Part shown: piece by piece, positions 40,545 to 49,218 of the stretch
Layout of the letters: each line of letters begins with the position of its first letter
Position numbering within the stretch: position 1 is the stretch's first letter
Assembly: GCF_000716605.1 (NCBI RefSeq)
Contig: NZ_JNXE01000027.1
Span: 1 to 64,000, forward strand
Source: Streptomyces sp. NRRL F-525
Lineage (GTDB): Bacteria; Actinomycetota; Actinomycetes; Streptomycetales; Streptomycetaceae
Reading direction: 5' to 3'
DNA length: 64,000 bases
The notes under the pieces: generated by a model
What the model saw: only the letters and a program-made list of their open reading frames with translations
Told to the model about the DNA's origin: nothing
Databases searched by the model: none
Made by a program: the position numbers and the translations under genes

Positions 40545-43199
40545 ATGGTGACCTTCGCGCAGGCGCAGGAGCGCGCCGAGGAGTGGATCAACGGCGATGT
40601 GCCGTCGTACCAGCATCGCGAGGTGCGGGTGCGGGAGTTCGACCTCGGCTTCGTGATCTGGGCCGAGGACCGCGCCGACGGACCGCGTTCGGACGGCGGC
40701 GCGCAGCGGATGGTGCTCGCCCGCGACAGCGGCGAGGCCACGCTGTGGCCCTCGCTGCCGGTGGGTGAGGTCGTCCGCCGCTACGAGGAGGAGTACGGCC
40801 GCGCCGACGAGGTCGCCGACGCCGTACCGGCGGCTCCGGCCGCCCGGGTGGACCTCAACCAGACCTCGTTCCTGTTGAGTCCGCCGGAGTGGCTGCAGGA
40901 GGCGGCGGACAAGCTGGGGATTCCGGATCGGCGGGCGGAGGCGGGTTCTGCTTCGACTCCCGCTGCGGGGGCGGGTGTTGGGGCGGGGCGTGCGCTTCCG
41001 GAGACTCAGGCCGGGGTGCCGGCCGCTTCGGCGTGGCCGGACGCCGGTGGGTCCGGGGTGCCGGACGACGCGCCCGCCGTGCCTGCCGGGGCGACTCCCT
41101 GGGCGGGGACCGACACCAACGCGGATGCCGGCGAGGACCGTTCGGTACCGCTGCCCGCGACCGTCTTCGCGCCGCCGCTGAGCGAGCCCGAGGACAACAC
41201 CCCGTCCGACGCCAAGACCGCGCTGATCTCCGGGGGGAGTCAACTCCCGCGCACGGCAACGTCTCCGGCGCTGGACGACTCCCGCTCCGGCTCCGGCTCT
41301 GATTCCAACTCCGGTGGTGGGGTGGGGAGTTCGCAGGGGCCCGGTGGTGCGCCGCAGGGCAACACGCCTCCGTCGTACGGGTATCCGCAGGGTGCGCCCC
41401 AGCCGGCTCCGCCTTCGTACGGCTACCCGCAAGGGGCCGGTAACGTGCCTCAGCCGCCTGGTGGGCCCGGGGTGCCGGGGCGGGCGCTCGCGCCCAACGC
41501 CGGGGACATCGCCGACGCCGCGACCAGCAAGGCGGCGCCTCCGCCGCGCCGGGGCGGTGGGTCGACCACGCCTCCTCCGCCGGGGGCGCCCGGGACGCCG
41601 GGGGCACGGACGGGCGGTGCGCCTGCGTCGCCTCCGCCGCCGTCCTCTCCGCCGCCGCCCGGTGGGTATGTGGCGACGCAGATGGTTTCGGGGCTCGGTC
41701 CGGAGGGCCCGGGTGCGCCGCAGCCGCCCGGTGTGCCCGGTGCTCCGGGCACGCCCGGGGGTACGCCTCCGGGTGGGGTGCACCATGCCGCGACCATGCT
41801 TGCCGATCCGGGGCAGGGTGGGCCTGGGGTTCCGGGGGCGCCCAAGCCGCCCGGTGCTCCTGGTTCTCCCGGCGTGCCTCAGCCGCCGAACGCCCCCGGC
41901 AACCCCGGTTCGCAGGGCGGTGCTCACGGTGCCGTGCATCACGCGCAGACCATGCTCGCCGGGCCTCCGGCGGGTGGGCCCGGGGTGCCTCCGCCGCCGC
42001 AATTCCCGGGCGCGCCCGGTGCGTTGGGGGCACCCGGTATGCCGCCGGGGGCTCCGCCGCAGCAGCCGATGCCGCCGGGCGCGATGCCTCCCGGTGCGAT
42101 GCCGCCGGGTGCCATGCCGCCTCCGGGGCAGCCCATGCCCGGTCAGGGCATGCCTCCGATGCCCGCGCCGGGGCAGCCGTTCCCCGGGCAGCAGCAGCCC
42201 GCGTACGGCTATCCGCAGCAGGGGCAGCCGACCGTAGGACCCGGCTACCAGGCCGTGTTGCGGTACCGCGCGCCCGACGGGTCCGAGCAGCAGCTGATCC
42301 GGCGGTCCGCGCCGGGGACGCCGCACCCGGAGTGGCAGATCTTCCACGAGCTGCGCGGCATGAACATCCCGCCGGACCAAGTACTCGAACTGCACACGGA
42401 GTTGGAGTCCTGCGAACTGCCGGGCGCGTACTGCGCGCGGATGATCCGCGAACAGTGGCCGCAGGCCCGCATCGCGAGCATCGCGCCGTACGGCACGGAT
42501 CACGCGAGCCGGCAGCAGGGGATGCGCGAACTCCTCGCCCACCAGGGCGAGTTGCACCAGGTCGCCGACGGACCGGCCCGACTCGCCCCGGTGCGGGCGC
42601 CGTTGCCGCCGGTGCAGCCGACGCCGCCGATCCCGCCGGAGGCGATCGCGCAGGAATTGGCGGGCGCGTTCGGGCCGGGCGTGTTCCGGTTCGAGCAGGC
42701 GGCGGTGTCCCGGCAGGGCGTACCGCCGGTCGTCGCGCACACGCTGGTCGCGGCGGGGCTGCCGATGGACATGGGCCCGTTCTTCTGGGCACAGGCCCAA
42801 CCCGGGCGCCCCGTACCGACGTTGGCCGAACTCGCGCAGGAGCGCGGGGTGCGGCCGTCCGCCGACGCGGGCTCGTACCTCGTCATGGGCAGCGACTTCG
42901 GCCGCGCGATCTGCGTCCAGTACGGCACGGCGAACATCGTCGCGGTGCCGGTGGAGGCGGGGCCGGGCGGTGCGCCCGTACCGCCGCAGTTCGTGAACAC
43001 GGGGCTGCCCGAGTTCGCGCGCTGTCTGGCGCTGCTTGGGCGGATGTGGCGACTGCGGTACGGGCTGAACCAGGAGCAGGCGGGCCGCTGGACCGTCGAC
43101 TTCCAGGCGCAGCTCGCTTCGCTGGATCCGGCGGCGCTGGGGTCGCCGGAGAGCTGGTGGTCGGTGTTGCTGGAGCAGATGTGGGACGGGTTGTTGTAG
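40545..43199 (+). CDS. Deaminase domain + SUKH-4 fusion with long Pro/Gly-rich linker
   Basis: An 884-residue protein in four parts. Residues 1-95 are a compact N-terminal domain (FDLGFVIWAEDRADGP..LPVGEVVRRYEEEYG) that may be immunity-like. About 100-560 is low-complexity Pro/Gly/Ala sequence with GYPQG and PGVPG repeats. About 565-700 is a deaminase-type domain with H617-T-E619 and C623..C630 (LHTELESCELPGAYC). About 700-884 is a SUKH-4 domain (FFWAQAQPGRPVPTLAELA, YLVMGSDFGRAICV, LGRMWRLRYG). No signal or membrane helix is seen. ATG 40545 is used; GTG 40533, overlapping the previous stop, adds four residues. A good terminator follows. The substrate is not known. Confidence 0.75.
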   Translation: MVTFAQAQERAEEWINGDVPSYQHREVRVREFDLGFVIWAEDRADGPRSDGGAQRMVLARDSGEATLWPSLPVGEVVRRYEEEYGRADEVADAVPAAPAARVDLNQTSFLLSPPEWLQEAADKLGIPDRRAEAGSASTPAAGAGVGAGRALPETQAGVPAASAWPDAGGSGVPDDAPAVPAGATPWAGTDTNADAGEDRSVPLPATVFAPPLSEPEDNTPSDAKTALISGGSQLPRTATSPALDDSRSGSGSDSNSGGGVGSSQGPGGAPQGNTPPSYGYPQGAPQPAPPSYGYPQGAGNVPQPPGGPGVPGRALAPNAGDIADAATSKAAPPPRRGGGSTTPPPPGAPGTPGARTGGAPASPPPPSSPPPPGGYVATQMVSGLGPEGPGAPQPPGVPGAPGTPGGTPPGGVHHAATMLADPGQGGPGVPGAPKPPGAPGSPGVPQPPNAPGNPGSQGGAHGAVHHAQTMLAGPPAGGPGVPPPPQFPGAPGALGAPGMPPGAPPQQPMPPGAMPPGAMPPGAMPPPGQPMPGQGMPPMPAPGQPFPGQQQPAYGYPQQGQPTVGPGYQAVLRYRAPDGSEQQLIRRSAPGTPHPEWQIFHELRGMNIPPDQVLELHTELESCELPGAYCARMIREQWPQARIASIAPYGTDHASRQQGMRELLAHQGELHQVADGPARLAPVRAPLPPVQPTPPIPPEAIAQELAGAFGPGVFRFEQAAVSRQGVPPVVAHTLVAAGLPMDMGPFFWAQAQPGRPVPTLAELAQERGVRPSADAGSYLVMGSDFGRAICVQYGTANIVAVPVEAGPGGAPVPPQFVNTGLPEFARCLALLGRMWRLRYGLNQEQAGRWTVDFQAQLASLDPAALGSPESWWSVLLEQMWDGLL

Positions 43200-43216
43200 T
43201 CGTCGGTTTCTGAAGG

Positions 43217-43256
43217 AAAGGGCCGGACCCGGGTGTGTGATCGGGTCCGGCCCTTT
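43217..43256 (+). terminator. Rho-independent terminator after the deaminase-SUKH-4 gene
   Basis: A perfect 15-bp stem (AAAGGGCCGGACCCG and CGGGTCCGGCCCTTT) with a 10-nt loop ends in TTTT. Confidence 0.9.
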
Positions 43257-43377
43257 TGTGTTGCCTGATGCCCGTGACCTGTCTGCGGAGTGTCGCGTTA
43301 TGAACACTTACGCCCGATCCATCAAGATATGCGGCAAATCATCATGTCGTGTCCGTCGGATGGAGAGGGGTTCCAGG

Positions 43378-44265
43378 ATGAGCAGCGCAACGGTGTCACC
43401 ACGTGGCTTCGTGGCCGTACGGGGGCGCGGCTACCGCCCCGACCAGGTCGACGCGTACGCGGCGGCGATCTCGCAGTACCGGGACGTGGCGTGGGAGCGG
43501 GCCGCGCGGCTGACCGTGCTCGCCAAGGACATGGAGGCGGAGGCCGAGCGGATGCGGGGTGCCGTTTCCCGGCTGGCTCCGCAGACGTACGAGGCGCTGG
43601 GGGAGCGGGCTCAGCGGCTGTTCCAGTTGGGGGTGGAGGAGGCCGCGGCTCTACGGGAGTCCGCGCGGCGTGCGGCGGAGGACGAGGTCGCTCAGGCCGA
43701 GGCGCGCGCCTCGGGTGTGCTTCAGGCTGCGCGGGAGTACGCCGACGCGCTGCGTGCGGAGGTGGAGGAACGGGCTCGGCAGCGGCTCCTCGCTGCTCGT
43801 GCCGAGGCCGACGACATTCGGATCGGGGCTCGGCGGGAGGTGAAGGAGGGGCGTACCGAGGCGCTTTCCGCGTTGCGTGAGGTGCGGCAGCGTACCGCCG
43901 GGATGTTGGGGGAGCAGGCCAAGGAGCACGAGGAGCGGTGGGCGGTGGCTGAGCGGGAGGCGTCGTCTCGGGTGGCTGCTCTGGATGCGGAGTACGCCGA
44001 GCGGGTCGCTCTTGCGGAGGCTGCGTTGGGGGAGGCTCAACAGGCTTTCGCCGAGGCGGAGTTGTCGGATCGGCGGCGGCAGGAGGAGGCGGCCTCGCGG
44101 GCGGCCGAGGTGGTGGCGGAGGCTCGGGTGCGGGCGGAGCGGGTTGCTCGGGATACGGAGCGGGTGCTGCGCGAGCATGGGGAGACGTGGGATGACGTGC
44201 AGGCGCATATGGATCATGTGCGGAGTAGTTTGACGGCGCTTACTGGGCGGGCTGCGGCGGAGTGA
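43378..44265 (+). CDS. DivIVA-like coiled-coil protein
   Basis: A 295-residue protein. The N-terminus has the DivIVA-type motif GFVAVRGRGYRPDQVDAYAAAIS (about 7-30), followed by almost unbroken coiled coil rich in Ala, Glu and Arg to the C-terminus. In Streptomyces such proteins (Scy/FilP-type relatives, often misnamed cellulose-binding) organise polar growth or the cytoskeleton. ATG 43378 follows GAGAGGGG. It is a single-gene unit. Its role beside the toxin-immunity-type genes is unknown. Confidence 0.8.
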   Translation: MSSATVSPRGFVAVRGRGYRPDQVDAYAAAISQYRDVAWERAARLTVLAKDMEAEAERMRGAVSRLAPQTYEALGERAQRLFQLGVEEAAALRESARRAAEDEVAQAEARASGVLQAAREYADALRAEVEERARQRLLAARAEADDIRIGARREVKEGRTEALSALREVRQRTAGMLGEQAKEHEERWAVAEREASSRVAALDAEYAERVALAEAALGEAQQAFAEAELSDRRRQEEAASRAAEVVAEARVRAERVARDTERVLREHGETWDDVQAHMDHVRSSLTALTGRAAAE

Positions 44266-44290
44266 TGTGAACTGGGGCGCGGTTGTGGTT

Positions 44291-44364
44291 GTGTGCGGGC
44301 CCGGTGGGGGCTGGTCGCGCCCACGCGGCGGTAGCCGCAAATTGAACACAGCCCCGCGCCCCTA
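44291..44364 (-). repeat. Dispersed Streptomyces intergenic repeat, copy D (inverted)
   Basis: It has the same order as copy C with only a few changes (CAAATTGAACACAG in place of CAAATGTCACAG). It sits between the converging coiled-coil gene and the gene at 44394. Confidence 0.8.
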
Positions 44365-44393
44365 GGTAGGTCGGGGTTGGTCGGCGGTTTAAG

Positions 44394-44993
44394 TCACGGG
44401 TGATCCGCGCAGCACGGTGTCGGGTTGGGGACCTCGAAGGGGGCCAGGGTGTTGCCTGCCGCCGGGACCAGGGCCAGGACCAGGTGGCCCTCGCGCCACT
44501 CGGGGCGTACGTGGTCCTGGGTGAGGATCGAGGTGGTGGGGTCCGGGGTCGTCAACGGGGCGCCTACGACGGCCAGTTGGTCGATCGCCGTTGACTCCAG
44601 CAGGTCGGCCACGGTGACTGTTCCGGTCAGGCGGTCTACGCCGTCGTAGAGCACCGCCCGGCCGGACCGGCGGGCGGTGTGTTCGGCCGCGGCCAGGGCG
44701 GCCGCCTCGGCGGGGCCGTGTCTGCGGTCGTCCAGGGCCGCGCTCATCTCCGTCCCCGTGAGCCGGCGCCAGATCTCCTCCGCCGACTCGTCTCCCTCCG
44801 GCAGGGCGAACGAAACCGCCGTCCCTCTCCTCGTGTCCGTCCGGATCAGGTGGGTGCAGGCGACCGTCCCGGGCGGAAGGCCGAGCGTGGTCGCCAGGTC
44901 GCGGATCAGGTGGTCCGCCTCGCGGAGCGTGGTCGTGCCGGCGTCCACCCCGATGACGGGGTGGACGCCGGACGGGTCGTAGGGGGTGGTCAT
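44394..44993 (-). CDS. Hypothetical protein coupled to the PHP-domain gene
   Basis: A 199-residue soluble protein of unknown family with mixed alpha/beta character. Sequence of note is VHPVIGVDAGTTTLREADHLIRDLA at the N-terminus and a C-terminal PTPCCADHP with adjacent cysteines and a His that could bind metal. Its ATG overlaps the TGA of the upstream PHP gene (ATGA), which fixes the start and shows the two are made together. No signal peptide is seen, whereas the partner carries a Tat signal. Confidence 0.7.
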   Translation of the reverse strand: MTTPYDPSGVHPVIGVDAGTTTLREADHLIRDLATTLGLPPGTVACTHLIRTDTRRGTAVSFALPEGDESAEEIWRRLTGTEMSAALDDRRHGPAEAAALAAAEHTARRSGRAVLYDGVDRLTGTVTVADLLESTAIDQLAVVGAPLTTPDPTTSILTQDHVRPEWREGHLVLALVPAAGNTLAPFEVPNPTPCCADHP

Positions 44994-46705
44994 GCGGGGA
45001 GGACCCACATCGGGTTGGAGTAGAACCAGAGGTCCTTCCACGGGTCGGCGTCACCGAGGACGTCCATCGCCGGGCCTACGGGGTCTACGGACGGGCCGTT
45101 GATGCCTACGGCGGTGCGGTTGCCGTCGGTGCCGCGGAGGCGGACGTAGACCGGCTTGTCGAGGCGGCCGAGGGAGTACGTGAGGCGGACGGTGCCGTTG
45201 GCCTTGTCGACCTCGAAGGACTTGACGACCTTTGTCTTCGGGGTGGCGAAGGTGTCCTTGTCCGCGACCGGGCCGGTGACATCGCCCTGGATGACGTCGA
45301 CTCGGGCCAACTTGGGCTGGAACTGGGCCCAGTTGGGGCCGTTCGCGAGGCTGATTTTGATGGTCAGGTCCACCTGCGCGCCTCGGCGGACGTGGAGCGC
45401 GCCGCCGAGGGTGACCTCGCGGCCGCCGTAGGACAGACGGGCGTCGAGGCCGCTGATCAGGCCGCCGTGGTCGACCCAGACGCGGCCCGCGCGGATGCCG
45501 TCCATGACCGCCTTGTACGAGAAGGAGGCCGCGCCTACGTGCGTGCGGGAGTACTGGCCGGGCCAGAAGTCCGTGTCGGTGAGGCTGATGCCGGTGCCGT
45601 AAACCGGGTCCTCGTAGCGGCCGTTGGCGTTGAAGTCGCCGCCCGGGCCGCGTACCGCCGTGTCCGCGTAGACGTTGTGGGAGTCGGAGTTGGCGGTGAT
45701 CCACCACGGCTTGCCCTCGGCGAGGAGGCTGTCCCAGAGGCCGCCGACCGTCGAGGTCATCCAGTCGAAGCCGCCCCAGGTGCGGTAACTCTCCAGCGGG
45801 TAACCGGGGAACGAGTCCGCGCTCGGGCTGCCGTCGTAGATGCCGCGGCCGCCGCCGGGGCCGTTCGGCTTGGGGATGCCGCCCGCCTGGTGGCCGGGGG
45901 CGCCCTCCATGCCGACCGCGATCGAGGGCTGCGCGTCGCGCCAGCCGCGGATCTCGTGCGGGGAGTCGATGCCCTTGCGCGCCGGGTGGTTGGCGAGGAA
46001 CAGGGCGTCCTTGACCTTGCGGCGGCGGACCTGGTCGGCGAGGAAGTTGACGCCGGCGATGGCGAGGGCCTCGTTGGCGGGCGAGTTGCCGCTCGCGTTC
46101 TTCACGCTGCCGTCGAAGGAGTTCTCGAACTCCTTGAGTACGGCTACCTCGTTGGAGCCGGGGTGCACGAACACCGTGCCGTGCTCGGCGCCCGGGATGT
46201 TCCACTCCAGGCCCTGGAAGACGAGGGTGTCGTCGGTCTGGTCACGGGCGTCGACGATGTCCGGATTGACCTTCTCCACGCCGATCTTGGCGTGCGCGAC
46301 GCTGCCGTGGTCGGTGATGACCATCCAGTCCAGGCCGTGCGCGTTCGCCTGGCGTACGTGGTCGATGACCCGGTACTTGGCGTCGCTGCTGTACTGGGTG
46401 TGGATGTGGTGGTCGCCGGCCAGCCACAAGTAGCCACCGCCGCGCGACTTCTGCGACGCCTGCTGGGTCGCCTGCTGCACCGACGCGGCTGCCTCCCCCG
46501 CGCCGGCGAGCACGCTGCCCGCCGCAAGTCCCGCGCCCAGCAGGCCCGTTCGGCGCAGCATGCCTCTGCGCGAGAGCTGACTGGGCGTCAACTCGGCGTC
46601 CGGTACGGACGTGTCGAGGGCGGGCGGCAGCGACGTACCGTCGCCGTCTCCGTGGTGGTGATGGTGGTGGTGATCGTGGTCGCCGTGACTGTGGCCGTGG
46701 CTCAT
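44990..46705 (-). CDS. Tat-exported PHP-domain metal-dependent phosphoesterase-like protein with His-rich leader
   Basis: A 571-residue protein. Residues 1-22 are extremely His-rich (H3, H5, H7, H10 and H12-18). A twin-arginine signal SRRGMLRRTGLLGAG (45-59) with a hydrophobic core follows, so the His cluster lies ahead of the signal. The PHP domain starts at about 93: GDHHIHTQYSSDA (H100, H102), VITDHGS, QGLEWN, VHPGS, NHPARKG and NSDSHN supply the usual His/Asp/Glu metal ligands. A beta-rich C-terminal region (about 430-570) follows. ATG 46705 has GGGAG 6 bp upstream. PHP enzymes hydrolyse phosphoesters with two or three metal ions; the substrate here is unknown. Confidence 0.82.
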   Translation of the reverse strand: MSHGHSHGDHDHHHHHHHGDGDGTSLPPALDTSVPDAELTPSQLSRRGMLRRTGLLGAGLAAGSVLAGAGEAAASVQQATQQASQKSRGGGYLWLAGDHHIHTQYSSDAKYRVIDHVRQANAHGLDWMVITDHGSVAHAKIGVEKVNPDIVDARDQTDDTLVFQGLEWNIPGAEHGTVFVHPGSNEVAVLKEFENSFDGSVKNASGNSPANEALAIAGVNFLADQVRRRKVKDALFLANHPARKGIDSPHEIRGWRDAQPSIAVGMEGAPGHQAGGIPKPNGPGGGRGIYDGSPSADSFPGYPLESYRTWGGFDWMTSTVGGLWDSLLAEGKPWWITANSDSHNVYADTAVRGPGGDFNANGRYEDPVYGTGISLTDTDFWPGQYSRTHVGAASFSYKAVMDGIRAGRVWVDHGGLISGLDARLSYGGREVTLGGALHVRRGAQVDLTIKISLANGPNWAQFQPKLARVDVIQGDVTGPVADKDTFATPKTKVVKSFEVDKANGTVRLTYSLGRLDKPVYVRLRGTDGNRTAVGINGPSVDPVGPAMDVLGDADPWKDLWFYSNPMWVLPA

Positions 46706-46832
46706 GCTCAACTCCCGCTGATGCAGGGGGACCTTCACGCTCGGACGTGCAGAGTCTGGAAAGGAGCGGTGAACAGCGGGAGTCGAGGCGGTGGTGTGGC
46801 AAAGAACGAGTCATGCACGGCTACAACACCGG

Positions 46833-48527
46833 TCATGCGGTGCTTTTGCGTCGGTCATGCGGTGTCTCTCCGGGTGTCTGGCCGCTGTCTCTCCGTACCG
46901 CGCCCGCCAGGATCCAGCCCTCCATCGCGTCGTACCGCCGCCGCTGTTCCTCCTCCTCGCGGCGGCCCGAGGCGACCGTGCCCAGCCAGCCGCAGGCGAA
47001 GCCGAGGGGGATCGTGACGAGGCCCGTCGTGGTGAACGGGAACCAGTTGAAGTCGGCGTTGGGGAAGGCGGCGGTGGGCGAGCCGGAGACCAGGTTGGTG
47101 CCCGGCATCAGGAGGAGGACCGCGAGCGTGCCGCCAACCAGCGTGCTGAGCAGGCCTGTTCGGGTGTAGCGGCGCCAGAAGAGGCTGTAGACGAGGGCGG
47201 GCGCTATCGCCGAGGCGCCCAGGCAGAAGGACAGGGTGACCAGGGGTTGCAGGCCCCGGTGCTGGATCAGCGTCGCGAGCACGATCGCCGGAACGCCCAC
47301 CGCCAGCGCCGAGTAGCGGGCCAGTGTCATCTCGCGGCGCACCGGCATCTCCTGGACGCGGGTCGCGAAGACGTCGTGGGCAAGGGAGTTGGCGCAGGCG
47401 AGGATCATCCCGGCGACCGAGGCGAGCAGGGTGAGGAAGATCGCCGTGGTGACGGTGGTGAAGAGGAGGGTCTCCGTCGTCGACAGGCCCGTCCCGAACA
47501 CCGCCCGTGAGCCCAGGAGATAGGCCGTGTTGCCCTGCGGGTCGGCCCGCGCGATCGCCGCCCGGCCGAGCAGTGCGGTGGCGCCGAAGCCGACGACCGT
47601 CACGATCACCACGAACAGGGCCACGCCCGACACCGCCCACGACATCGACCGCCGCACCTGCCGGGCGCTCGACGCGGTGTACATGCGCATCGTGATGTGC
47701 GGCAGACAGGCGCCGCCGATCACCACCGTCAGCTCTGAACTGATCATGTCCAGCCGGGGACTTGGGCCGCCCGCGAACTGAAGTCCCGAGTGCAGAAAGG
47801 CCGGTCCGGCGCCGCTGCGCTCCGCCGCCGTGTCGAAGAACGTGCCCAGGTCCCAGTGGAAACGGTTCAGCAGGAGTACGGCGATCACGGCTCCCGAGCC
47901 GAGCAGCATCACGATCTTCAGGATCTGGATGAGGGCGGTGCCCTTCATGCCGCCGATCGCCGCGTAGCTGATCATCAGCGCGCCCAGGCCGATGATGCAG
48001 CCGGTCTGCAGGAAGTCGCTGGAGAAGCCGAGGATGAACGCCAACAGTTGCCCCGCGCCCGCGAGTTGGACCAGCATCAGCGGCAGCAGCGCGATGATCG
48101 TCACCGCGCAGGCGACGATCCGTACGGGACGCCCCGGCATCCGGCGCGCGAGCGCGTCGCCCATCGTGAACCGGCCCGCGTTGCGCAGCGGTTCGGCCAG
48201 CAGGAACATCAGCAGCATCAGCGACAGGGCCGTGCTCAGCGCGAGCACCACCCCGTCGTAGCCGTACAGGGCGATCACCCCGCCCGTGCCCAGCACGCTC
48301 GCCGCGGAGATGTAGTCACCGGCTATGGCAAGGCCGTTGCGGAGCGGGGAGAGGGAGCCGTAGCCCGTGTAGAACTCGTCGAGGTCGTCGCGGTCGGGGC
48401 CTGTCATCACACAGAGCAGGAGGGTGATCGTCGCGACGGTGGAGAAGGCGACCAGCGACATCGTCTGCGAGGAGTCCCTGAGGCCGGTCATCGCCGTCAC
48501 GGTCGTCATCGCGGTCGTTCCGGTCAT
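46833..48527 (-). CDS. Sodium/solute symporter (SSS), ActP/acetate type
   Basis: A 564-residue SSS permease with about 13 membrane helices. Features of the cation/acetate branch are DEFYTGYGSLSPLRNGLAIAGDYISAASVLGTGG near the N-terminus and YAAIGGMKGTALIQILKIVML. The C-terminus is hydrophilic (REEEEQRRRYDAMEGW). Its ATG overlaps the TGA of the DUF485 gene (ATGA), with GGGAGG upstream. Partnering of a DUF485 protein with an ActP-type symporter is well known (yjcH-actP). Monocarboxylate uptake is inferred. Confidence 0.88.
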   Translation of the reverse strand: MTGTTAMTTVTAMTGLRDSSQTMSLVAFSTVATITLLLCVMTGPDRDDLDEFYTGYGSLSPLRNGLAIAGDYISAASVLGTGGVIALYGYDGVVLALSTALSLMLLMFLLAEPLRNAGRFTMGDALARRMPGRPVRIVACAVTIIALLPLMLVQLAGAGQLLAFILGFSSDFLQTGCIIGLGALMISYAAIGGMKGTALIQILKIVMLLGSGAVIAVLLLNRFHWDLGTFFDTAAERSGAGPAFLHSGLQFAGGPSPRLDMISSELTVVIGGACLPHITMRMYTASSARQVRRSMSWAVSGVALFVVIVTVVGFGATALLGRAAIARADPQGNTAYLLGSRAVFGTGLSTTETLLFTTVTTAIFLTLLASVAGMILACANSLAHDVFATRVQEMPVRREMTLARYSALAVGVPAIVLATLIQHRGLQPLVTLSFCLGASAIAPALVYSLFWRRYTRTGLLSTLVGGTLAVLLLMPGTNLVSGSPTAAFPNADFNWFPFTTTGLVTIPLGFACGWLGTVASGRREEEEQRRRYDAMEGWILAGAVRRDSGQTPGETPHDRRKSTA

Positions 48528-49030
48528 CGTGCCGCCTCCCGTCTCGCGTCCAGTTCGGCCTGTCTGCGGAAGCGGTCCGCGAGGGGGTCGACGCGGCGGC
48601 GGGCCGTGCGTTCGTAGAGCGCTATCGCCAGCCAAGTGACGGGCAGTTGGGCCAGCGCGAGCAGCAGCCCGGTGGGCACGCCGTCGGTGGCGGTGCTCGT
48701 CATCAGCGCGGGCGCGAACGCGGAGAGCCCGAGGAAGAGACAGAAGTAGCCGAGCGCGGCGCTGGTCGCCACCCGGCGCTGCCGCCGGTACGCGCCGCGC
48801 AGGATGCGCAGATCGCTGTGGTTGCCGAGCGCGGGGCGACGGGGCAGGCGGCGGCGCTCGGGTGGCGGCGGGGGTGGCTGCCAGGGGTAGGTGACGGTGG
48901 GCGGGGGCGGTGCGTGGTCGTACGGGGTGTAGTTGGCGGTCTCGGGGTCGTACGGGGTGTACGGGTCGGGTGACGAATGCACATCATCCGGGCGGTGCGA
49001 ATCATGCGGAGGGTACGGGTCGTAGGACAT
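48524..49030 (-). CDS. DUF485-family small membrane protein
   Basis: A 168-residue protein. The N-terminal half (about 1-70) is Pro/Tyr/Asp-rich and cytoplasmic. The DUF485 core (about 75-155) has two helices, AALGYFCLFLGLSAFAPALM and LLLALAQLPVTWLAIALYE, with the family's basic flanks. ATG 49030 follows AAGGAG. It is cotranslated with the symporter downstream, probably as its accessory subunit. The long Pro-rich tail is unusual compared with the compact E. coli YjcH. Confidence 0.85.
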   Translation of the reverse strand: MSYDPYPPHDSHRPDDVHSSPDPYTPYDPETANYTPYDHAPPPPTVTYPWQPPPPPPERRRLPRRPALGNHSDLRILRGAYRRQRRVATSAALGYFCLFLGLSAFAPALMTSTATDGVPTGLLLALAQLPVTWLAIALYERTARRRVDPLADRFRRQAELDARREAAR

Positions 49031-49218
49031 CCCGTGCTCCTTGCGTGGCTCGGGTCCGTGGCGGCGGACCGCAGGGAGTGGGCGGCGCGAGCCACGCACG
49101 TTACTCGCCGGTTGGGGGATGTGGGTGGTTTTCGCCGAACTGCGCGGTCGGTAGGCGCCGTCGTCAACACCCGCTGACCTCGGGTGTTATTCGAGTTGAC
49201 TGTGTAAGCTCCGGCCGC

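Noticed and set aside
40326..43307. Long frame antisense to the deaminase-SUKH-4 gene, and several Pro/Gly/Arg-rich frames there
   Set aside because: Low-complexity repeats leave many frames open; only the + strand frame has ordered domains and an overlap with the upstream gene.
37694..44364. Mobile element bounded by repeats C and D
   Set aside because: The repeats belong to a dispersed family found elsewhere in the window, and no transposase, integrase or target-site duplication was seen. Only recombination between copies is proposed.
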